Positions 44,069 to 48,979 of a stretch of 48,979 nt of DNA are shown in pieces. How positions within the stretch are numbered: the stretch's first letter is position 1; each line of letters opens with the position of its first letter. Position numbers and translations under genes: made by a program. The stretch lies in NCBI GenBank assembly GCA_022822125.1, contig JAJECF010000072.1, positions 1 to 48,979 on the forward strand, given 5' to 3'. This DNA comes from Alphaproteobacteria bacterium. Its GTDB lineage: Bacteria > Pseudomonadota > Alphaproteobacteria > Bin95. The notes under the pieces are model-generated. The model was not told the DNA's origin. It was given only the letters and a program-made list of their open reading frames with translations, and did not search any database.

Positions 44069-45623
44069 GGTCCTGACGGAGCGCTTCGGCGCGCAATATC
44101 GCTGGTGGGCGAGCGGCACGGCCTTGGTCGCCATGATCGCCATGGTACTCTCGGCGACAAGCGTCACCGTGGCCGTGCCGCACATTATGGGCGCGTTCGG
44201 CGTCGGACAGGACCGCGCGCAATGGGTCGCCACCGGCTACTTCGCCGCCATGACGGCGGGCATGCTGCTAAACGCTTGGCTGGTGCGCCATTTCGGCGCG
44301 CGCGCCGTGCTGACCGCAACCCTCGTCGCCTTTACCGCTGCCGCCTTCGCGGGCGCGGGCGCGCCCAGCCTCGATATTGTCATCCTCTCCCGCGTCATCC
44401 AGGGCGCCTGCGGCGGTCTGCTGCAGCCGCTTTCCATGCAGATCCTGTTCCAGGTATTTCCACCCGAAAGGCGCGGCACGGCGATGGGCCTGTTTGGCTT
44501 GGGCGTCGTGCTGGCGCCGGCGTTCGGGCCTGCGCTCGGCGGCTTGGCTATAGACGCCTTCGACTGGCGCTGGGTCTTCCTGATCCCCTTGCCGGGCGTG
44601 GCGGCGGCCCTGCCGCTCGGCCTCGTCTTCATGCCGGAGCGCGAGGACGCCGGATCGCGCGCCGCCTTTGACTGGCCGGGTTTCGCGCTGCTGGTCACGG
44701 CCATCGTGGCACTTCTCGACGGCCTCGCCAGCGGCCAGCGCATCGGCTGGCACTCGGACCGGATCGTCTTCGAACTCGCGCTCGGCGCAGCCGCAACGGC
44801 GGGCTTCATTTTTCGCCAGTTGACGGCCCGGTCGCCGCTGCTCGACCTGACATTGTTCCGCAACGGGCGGTTCGCTTCGGCCTTCGCCGTCGGCTTCATC
44901 TTCGGCTTCAGCATGTTCGGCTCGATCTACCTGATCGCCGTGTTCGTGCAGACGGTGCAGGGCTATACGGCGACCCGGGCGGGCCTGTTGATGGTGCCGG
45001 CGGGACTGGTGATGGCGGTCATGTTCCCGGTCTCGGGCCGGATCAGCGACCTCGTCCCGGCGCACTGGCCGATCATGTTCGGGCTCGGCGTCTTCGGGCT
45101 GGGCTTCCTTCTCATGGCCACATCCGATGCCGACACGCCCTTCTGGACCTTCGCGCTCTTCATCATGATCAACCGCTTCGGGCTCTCCTTCGTCATTCCC
45201 TCGCTCAACACGGGGTCGCTCAGGGCGCTGCGGCCGGACCAGTTGCAGCAGGGCTCGGGCCTGGTGAATTTCACCCGCATGCTGGGCGGTGCCTGCGGCA
45301 TCAACCTGCTGGTGGTCCTGCTGGAAATGCGCACCGGCGTGTTCGCAGAGGCCTTCACCGCAACGCAGACGGCCGCCAATGCCGCCAGCATGGCGATGCT
45401 GGAAGGCGTAGGCCGGCTGGCCGCCTCCGGCGGGCTCGGGTCCGGGGAGGCGAGCGCGGCTGCGGCGCACTATCTGGGCGAGGTCATGCTGGCCCAAGCC
45501 CAGGCCCAGGCCTTCCAGGACGTGTTCGTCGCCGTGGGCCTGCTCGCCTTCGCCGCGCTGCTGCCGGCCTTCGTCATGGCGCGGGCCGGCTTGCAGGAGC
45601 CGGCCGCATCGGCGAGGCTGTAA
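44049..45623 (+). CDS. DHA2-family MFS drug exporter (EmrB-like)
   Basis: A 524-residue inner-membrane transporter with the 14-segment DHA2 pattern. Seen are the N-terminal motif VAVPHIMGAF and AQWVATGYFAAMTAG, LVRHFGARAVLTATL, IQGACGGLLQPLSMQILFQVFPPERRGTAMGLFGLGVVLAPAFGPALGG (antiporter motif C), GFSMFGSIYLIAVFVQTVQGYTATRAGLLMVPAG and the loop SGRISDLVPAHWP. It starts at TTG 44049, 20 bases inside the adaptor gene. Exports hydrophobic acids or drugs with the EmrA-like partner. Confidence 0.92.
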   Translation: MTSETVEVLTERFGAQYRWWASGTALVAMIAMVLSATSVTVAVPHIMGAFGVGQDRAQWVATGYFAAMTAGMLLNAWLVRHFGARAVLTATLVAFTAAAFAGAGAPSLDIVILSRVIQGACGGLLQPLSMQILFQVFPPERRGTAMGLFGLGVVLAPAFGPALGGLAIDAFDWRWVFLIPLPGVAAALPLGLVFMPEREDAGSRAAFDWPGFALLVTAIVALLDGLASGQRIGWHSDRIVFELALGAAATAGFIFRQLTARSPLLDLTLFRNGRFASAFAVGFIFGFSMFGSIYLIAVFVQTVQGYTATRAGLLMVPAGLVMAVMFPVSGRISDLVPAHWPIMFGLGVFGLGFLLMATSDADTPFWTFALFIMINRFGLSFVIPSLNTGSLRALRPDQLQQGSGLVNFTRMLGGACGINLLVVLLEMRTGVFAEAFTATQTAANAASMAMLEGVGRLAASGGLGSGEASAAAAHYLGEVMLAQAQAQAFQDVFVAVGLLAFAALLPAFVMARAGLQEPAASARL

Positions 45624-45628
45624 CCGGC

Positions 45629-46201
45629 ATGACCGACCGGCTCGTTATCGGCATCAGCGGCGCCTCGGGCGTCATTTACGGCGTCCGCCTGCTGGAGCTT
45701 CTGGCGGAGAGCGCCGTCGAGACCCATCTGGTCATGACGGCATCCGCACAGGTGACGCTCGCGCATGAGACCGACCGCAAGGTGGCGCAGGTGAAAGCGC
45801 TCGCGGACCGGGTTTACAACCCGCGCGACATTGCGGGCGCGATAGCCTCCGGCTCCTTCCGCACACGCGGCATGGTGGTTGCGCCCTGCTCGATCCGCTC
45901 CCTCGCCGAGATCGCCTGGGGCGCCACGACCAACCTGCTCACCCGCGCCGCCGATGTAACGCTCAAGGAGCGCCGCCGGCTGGTGCTGCTGGTGCGCGAG
46001 ACGCCGCTGCATGCGGGTCATCTGCGCGCCATGGCGGCGGCGACCGAAAACGGCGCCGTCGTTATGCCGCCCGTTCCCGCCTTCTACGCCCGCCCGCAAA
46101 GCCTGGACGAGATGATCGACCACACGCTCGGCCGCGCCCTCGACCTGTTCGACATCGACATCGGCGCCGTCCGCCGCTGGGGTGAGCCGGAAGAAGGCTG
46201 A
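45629..46201 (+). CDS. ubiX: Flavin prenyltransferase UbiX
   Basis: A 190-residue enzyme that attaches a dimethylallyl group to FMN, making the prenyl-FMN cofactor of UbiD decarboxylases. The FMN site ISGASGVIYGVRLLE is at residues 9-23; KALADRVYNPRDIAGAIASGSFRTRGMVVAPCSIRSLAEIAWGATTNLLTRAADVTLKERRRLVLLVRETPLHAGHLRAM is very typical, and so is PPVPAFYARPQSLDEMIDHTLGRALDLFDI. It begins 5 bases after the exporter stop, so it belongs to the MarR-EmrAB operon. No ubiD gene is in the window. Confidence 0.94.
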   Translation: MTDRLVIGISGASGVIYGVRLLELLAESAVETHLVMTASAQVTLAHETDRKVAQVKALADRVYNPRDIAGAIASGSFRTRGMVVAPCSIRSLAEIAWGATTNLLTRAADVTLKERRRLVLLVRETPLHAGHLRAMAAATENGAVVMPPVPAFYARPQSLDEMIDHTLGRALDLFDIDIGAVRRWGEPEEG

Positions 46202-46213
46202 CGCGAAAGGCGA

Positions 46214-47059
46214 TCACGCCTGCTCGCGGCAAAGCCACAGGCTCGTATTGCGGGCGCCGGGCGGCATGGGCAGGGCGGCCACGGCGGAGCGCGCGAGACG
46301 GTCCGGATGGCGCGTCGCCATGTAATGGCTGGCGAAGAGAGTCCGCCAACCGCCGGCCAGCAGCAGCGCCGCCGCCAATTGCTCATTATAGCCGCGCCAG
46401 GCCCAGTCCTCCGGATAGGGGTCCGGCAGGAAGACATCGTGGACATGCAGCAGCACGCCGGGCGGCAGTTCCGGCGCTATCTGGCCGAACAGGAAATCCA
46501 CATCCGTGCCCGGCATGGCGATATGGCTCGAATCGATTACCAGCCAGTCGCCCGCCTCCAGCGCCATGAAGGGCTGGCTGCCCGCTTCCTGGACCGTCTG
46601 CCGCAGCAGCCGCAGGCGGCCTGACAGACCGGCGAGATCGGCGCGCGGCGCCGGGTCGATGGCGGTCACATCGACATCCGCGCCGCCGTCCCGGAGCGCG
46701 CGCAACAGAAAACGCGTCGAATGGCCGCTGCCGACCTCGACGGCGCGGCGCGGCGGGCGCCGGCGCGCGAGCGCATAGAGCATGGCGGCGTCGAGCCGGG
46801 GGAACCAGTCCTGGTCCCAGCGCGGCTCCGGCGGCGGCTTTCCGCCTATGGCGCTGAGCGCCGGCGCAAGACTGTCGATATCGTCCATCGCCGCCATGAA
46901 TGCCGGCAGGGCCGCCTCGAAGCGCGCCTCGACCCATTCGAGCGGCCCCGGCGGGGCGATGTCGCCGGCGCGCGCATAAGGAATGAAGAAGCCGCGCCGC
47001 GAGAGCCCCAGCACGGTCTGCAGGCCGAACAGCAGCCGCCGGCGCGCGCCGCGCGTCAT
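46214..47059 (-). CDS. Class I SAM-dependent methyltransferase (Methyltransf_24-like)
   Basis: A 281-residue protein with a Rossmann-type methyltransferase core: RAVEVGSGHSTRFLLRAL (motif I, about residues 105-122), VDVTAIDPAPR (motif II), GDWLVIDSSHIAMPGTDVDFLFGQIAPELPPGVLLHVHDVFLPDPYPEDW (the HxHDxFxPxxYP hallmark of the Methyltransf_24 group). N-terminal 90 residues look non-catalytic. Substrate unknown. It ends the regulator-hydrolase-methyltransferase unit and converges on ubiX with 12 bases between the two stops. Confidence 0.85.
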   Translation of the reverse strand: MTRGARRRLLFGLQTVLGLSRRGFFIPYARAGDIAPPGPLEWVEARFEAALPAFMAAMDDIDSLAPALSAIGGKPPPEPRWDQDWFPRLDAAMLYALARRRPPRRAVEVGSGHSTRFLLRALRDGGADVDVTAIDPAPRADLAGLSGRLRLLRQTVQEAGSQPFMALEAGDWLVIDSSHIAMPGTDVDFLFGQIAPELPPGVLLHVHDVFLPDPYPEDWAWRGYNEQLAAALLLAGGWRTLFASHYMATRHPDRLARSAVAALPMPPGARNTSLWLCREQA

Positions 47060-47069
47060 GCCGGCCGCC

Positions 47070-47897
47070 TCACAGGCTCAGCACCATGCCTTCCCGCGCA
47101 GCCTCCGTGCCCTCCCGGCATGCAGCCGCCTCCGCGATGAGCCGGTCCATCGCCTCGTCGTCGCGGCTCGGGCTGTGATGGAACAGCACCAGCCTGTCCG
47201 CGCCCGCCGCCTCGCAAAGCTTCACGCCCTCGTTCCAGGTCGAATGCCCCCAGTCCGGGCGGCGCGCGAACTCCTCCTCGGTGAACATCGCATCGTAGAT
47301 GACGATATCCGCGCCCTCGATCAGGCCCAGAATGTCCCGGTTGGACGCGCCGGGCCTGTGGCCGGTATCGCTGACATAGCAGACGGAGCGTCCCCCATAT
47401 TCGACCCGGTAGCCCGTGGCGCCGCCGGGATGGTCCAGCGGCGCGGTGCGCACATGGACGCCGTCGCCGAGCGCGAAGGCCTCGCCGGCGCGGAAATCGA
47501 TACAGCGCAGATCGGCCGCAAAGCCCTCCAGCGGCACCGGGAACAGCTCCGGCGTGAGCATCCGCTTCAGAACCGGCAGAACGCCGCCGCGCGCCGCCAG
47601 GTGGCCGGCGCGCAGCGCGAAACGGCTGCGGCTATCGAAGAACGGCGCGAAGAACGGCAGGCCGACCACATGGTCCAGATGGGTATGGCTCAGCAATATG
47701 TCGGCATCGAGCGGCCCCGCGCCGGCGAGTTCCGCGCCCAGCTCCCGGAGCCCGGTCCCGGCGTCGAGAACGACGAGGCGGCTCCCGCAGCGCAATTCGA
47801 TGCAGGCCGTATTGCCGCCAAAGCGCATCGTCGCCGGTCCCGGGCAGGCGATGCTGCCGCGCACGCCGCGAAAACGGACCTCGAACGAGCCGGACAA
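47070..47897 (-). CDS. MBL-fold metallohydrolase
   Basis: A 275-residue metallo-beta-lactamase-fold enzyme. Zinc motif HTHLDH at residues 71-76, later His/Asp ligands in VRTAPLDHPGGATGYRVEYGGRSVCYVSDTGHRPG and HHSPSR; the start VRFRGVRGSIACPGPATMRFGGNTACIELRCG is the PhnP/cyclic phosphodiesterase-like type. It could hydrolyse a phosphodiester such as a cyclic nucleotide, by family resemblance only. The gene starts one base after the response-regulator stop and is followed by the methyltransferase after 10 bases. Confidence 0.9.
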   Translation of the reverse strand: MSGSFEVRFRGVRGSIACPGPATMRFGGNTACIELRCGSRLVVLDAGTGLRELGAELAGAGPLDADILLSHTHLDHVVGLPFFAPFFDSRSRFALRAGHLAARGGVLPVLKRMLTPELFPVPLEGFAADLRCIDFRAGEAFALGDGVHVRTAPLDHPGGATGYRVEYGGRSVCYVSDTGHRPGASNRDILGLIEGADIVIYDAMFTEEEFARRPDWGHSTWNEGVKLCEAAGADRLVLFHHSPSRDDEAMDRLIAEAAACREGTEAAREGMVLSL

Positions 47898-47898
47898 G

Positions 47899-48582
47899 TC
47901 AGGCCGCCAGCCGGTACCCGCCCGGCTCCGTCACCAGCAGCCGGGTGCGGGACGGGTCGCGCTCGATCTTCTGCCTCAGCCGGTAGATATGCGTTTCGAG
48001 CGTGTGCGTGGTCAGGCCCGGGCGGTATCCCCAGACTTCCTTCAGCAGGGTCTCCCGGCTGACGGTCGCCCCGCCGGCCCGGTAGAGATATTGCAGGATG
48101 GCGGTTTCCTTTTCGGTCAGGCGCACCGTCCTGCCGCCCTCGCCGTCGACCAATTGCTTGTAAGCGGGCCGGAACTTGTAGCCGCCGACATCGAGCGCGG
48201 CGTCATGGCTCTGTTCGTGCTGGCGCAAATGCGCCCTCAGCCGGGCCAGCAGCACCTCGAACCTGAACGGCTTGGCGACATAGTCATTCGCGCCCGCATC
48301 GAAACCGAGAACCGTGTCGGCATCGGTATCGACTCCCGTCAGCATGACGATGGGAACCTTCACGCCCCGGCTGCGCATCGTCCGGCAAAGGTCGCGCCCG
48401 TCCATGTCCGGCAGGCCGACATCCAGGAGCACGGCGTCGAATTGCTCCGCTTCCACCGCCTTGACCGCCTCTCCGGCGGTGCCGGCTTCCTGCGTTGCGA
48501 ATTCGTCGTGAAGCCGCAATTGCTCGGCGAGCACGCTGCGCAGCGTTTCGTCGTCGTCCACGAGCAGAATTCTGCGCGCCAT
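47899..48582 (-). CDS. OmpR/PhoB-family response regulator without a nearby kinase
   Basis: A 227-residue two-domain regulator. Receiver: acid pair Asp10/Asp11 (LLVDDD), phosphorylated Asp54 (AVLLDVGLP), Thr82 and Lys104 (VAKPF). The DNA-binding winged helix is LTEKETAILQYLYRAGGATVSRETLLKEVWGYRPGLTTHTLETHIYRLRQKIERDPSRTRLLVTEPGGYRL. No histidine kinase is in the window. ATG 48582 starts the fold. A TGTCATG direct repeat of the kind bound by this class lies about 156-185 bases upstream, so autoregulation is possible. Confidence 0.94.
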   Translation of the reverse strand: MARRILLVDDDETLRSVLAEQLRLHDEFATQEAGTAGEAVKAVEAEQFDAVLLDVGLPDMDGRDLCRTMRSRGVKVPIVMLTGVDTDADTVLGFDAGANDYVAKPFRFEVLLARLRAHLRQHEQSHDAALDVGGYKFRPAYKQLVDGEGGRTVRLTEKETAILQYLYRAGGATVSRETLLKEVWGYRPGLTTHTLETHIYRLRQKIERDPSRTRLLVTEPGGYRLAA

Positions 48583-48979
48583 CCGGCCGGTCTCCGGAGC
48601 GTTGCCCGCACCGACGCTACCACAACTCCGTTACCGGCGCGATTCCGCCCGGGCCGGCAAACGGCAGGCAAGCGGGCGGCGGAGTCACGCATTTCCGACG
48701 GCCCCGGACCGCCGTCCCGGAAGCAGACCCCGGAACATGTCATGAAATGTCATGCGATGTCGTAACTGCCCAGGAGGGGCTGACGGAGGAATCGAAAAAT
48801 GAGTCAAGCTTTGGATGCGTCGTTCTGCACCGTTTGACCGGGTGCAAGTCCCGTATGGCGATTGTAAGCAGTTGATTTATTGAGATTTTGCGTTCGTTTC
48901 CGATGGCCTTTGGGGTTGGTCGGTGACAATCGGGGTTTCTGGGTCGGGATTTTGTCACGATTGCCCCCCGCCTTCGCAG
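48583..48979. other. Right-end segment with no recognised gene
   Basis: Upstream of the response regulator. It holds the TGTCATG repeat (48738-48767) and, from about 48860, an AT-richer stretch with a GTGACAA/TTGTCAC inverted repeat (48923-48929 and 48952-48958). No frame on either strand resembles a protein that I know. The window ends here. Confidence 0.6.
48738..48767 (+). promoter_or_regulatory. TGTCATG direct repeats upstream of the response regulator (Pho-box-like)
   Basis: Units TGTCATGAAA, TGTCATGCGA and a degenerate TGTCGTAACT follow at a 10-base period. The first 17 bases are shared with the arrays at 21251 and 36646 (in that copy on the other strand). The orientation relative to the downstream gene is the same as at maiA. 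A site for the OmpR/PhoB-class protein encoded next is possible, but the distance to its start (about 155 bases) is long for direct control. Confidence 0.7.

Noticed and set aside
48838..48860. T-arm-like sequence GGGTGCAAGTCCC as a tRNA or attachment site
   Set aside because: The stem has only three or four pairs and no matching acceptor, D or anticodon arm lies upstream; no integrase gene is seen.
48923..48958. GTGACAA/TTGTCAC inverted repeat as an operator
   Set aside because: Seven-base arms with a long, asymmetric spacer at the window edge and no gene in view on the right; too weak to call.

Overview
The window is a high-GC stretch (roughly two thirds G+C by eye). Its genes point to an alphaproteobacterium with an oxidative, CoA-based catabolism of organic acids: TRAP and dipeptide-type ABC uptake, ThyX instead of an evident ThyA, a zeta-class maleylacetoacetate isomerase, luciferase-like flavin monooxygenases, CaiB/BaiF CoA transferase, and GMC, aldo/keto and GNAT/PIN toxin families. 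This is inference from gene content; no taxonomic marker such as rRNA is present. The only RNA gene seen is a complete tRNA-Phe(GAA) at 25830-25905 with its own promoter.

Layout. 1-558: dispersed hairpin-like repeats and the broken remains of a DUF1778/GNAT (TacAT-type) toxin-antitoxin pair. 559-7288 (minus): GMC oxidoreductase, a lone TRAP large permease, thyX, a VOC protein, an aldo/keto reductase and a class V aminotransferase. 7489-13943 (plus): a complete dipeptide-type ABC importer (binding protein, two permeases, two ATPases) followed by an N-carbamoyl-D-amino-acid hydrolase; an intrinsic terminator sits after the binding-protein gene. 14120-21217 (minus): maiA, aldo/keto reductase, FAD oxidoreductase, membrane-fusion adaptor and RND pump, closely spaced. 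21594-25800: a rhodanese-like lipoprotein, a Phd/PIN toxin-antitoxin pair, a molybdopterin oxidoreductase and an ABM monooxygenase. 26018-31766: acyl-CoA ligase, LLM monooxygenase, hydratase/FAH-like enzyme, an antitoxin/PIN pair and a class I CoA transferase. 31767-32246: a repeat patch with a 42-bp tandem array. 32247-35375 (minus): a complete TRAP transporter (P, Q, M). 35604-36284: the PLP-homeostasis protein. 36285-36731: a segment with a promoter, a perfect 34-bp palindrome and a 41-codon ORF. 36732-41640: two divergent catabolic units, VOC-LLM-enoyl-CoA hydratase (minus) and CaiB/BaiF-FAH (plus). 41648-42309: AbrB/Doc toxin-antitoxin. 42472-46201: MarR, EmrA-like, EmrB-like, UbiX. 46214-48582 (minus): response regulator, metallo-beta-lactamase-fold hydrolase and methyltransferase, nearly touching.

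Main points of interest: (i) three sites carrying 10-bp-periodic TGTCATG direct repeats that resemble a Pho box, one upstream of maiA and one upstream of the orphan OmpR/PhoB-type regulator; (ii) four toxin-antitoxin loci (three apparently intact, each with a palindromic operator in its promoter, and one decayed); (iii) the 36.3-36.7 kb segment with a perfect zero-spacer palindrome and a small ORF with a strong ribosome-binding site; (iv) a D-carbamoylase attached to a peptide-type importer; and (v) a flavin prenyltransferase attached to an EmrAB-type exporter. I did not find phage, IS, CRISPR or known defence genes. Much of the remaining content is ordinary catabolic and transport gene sets.
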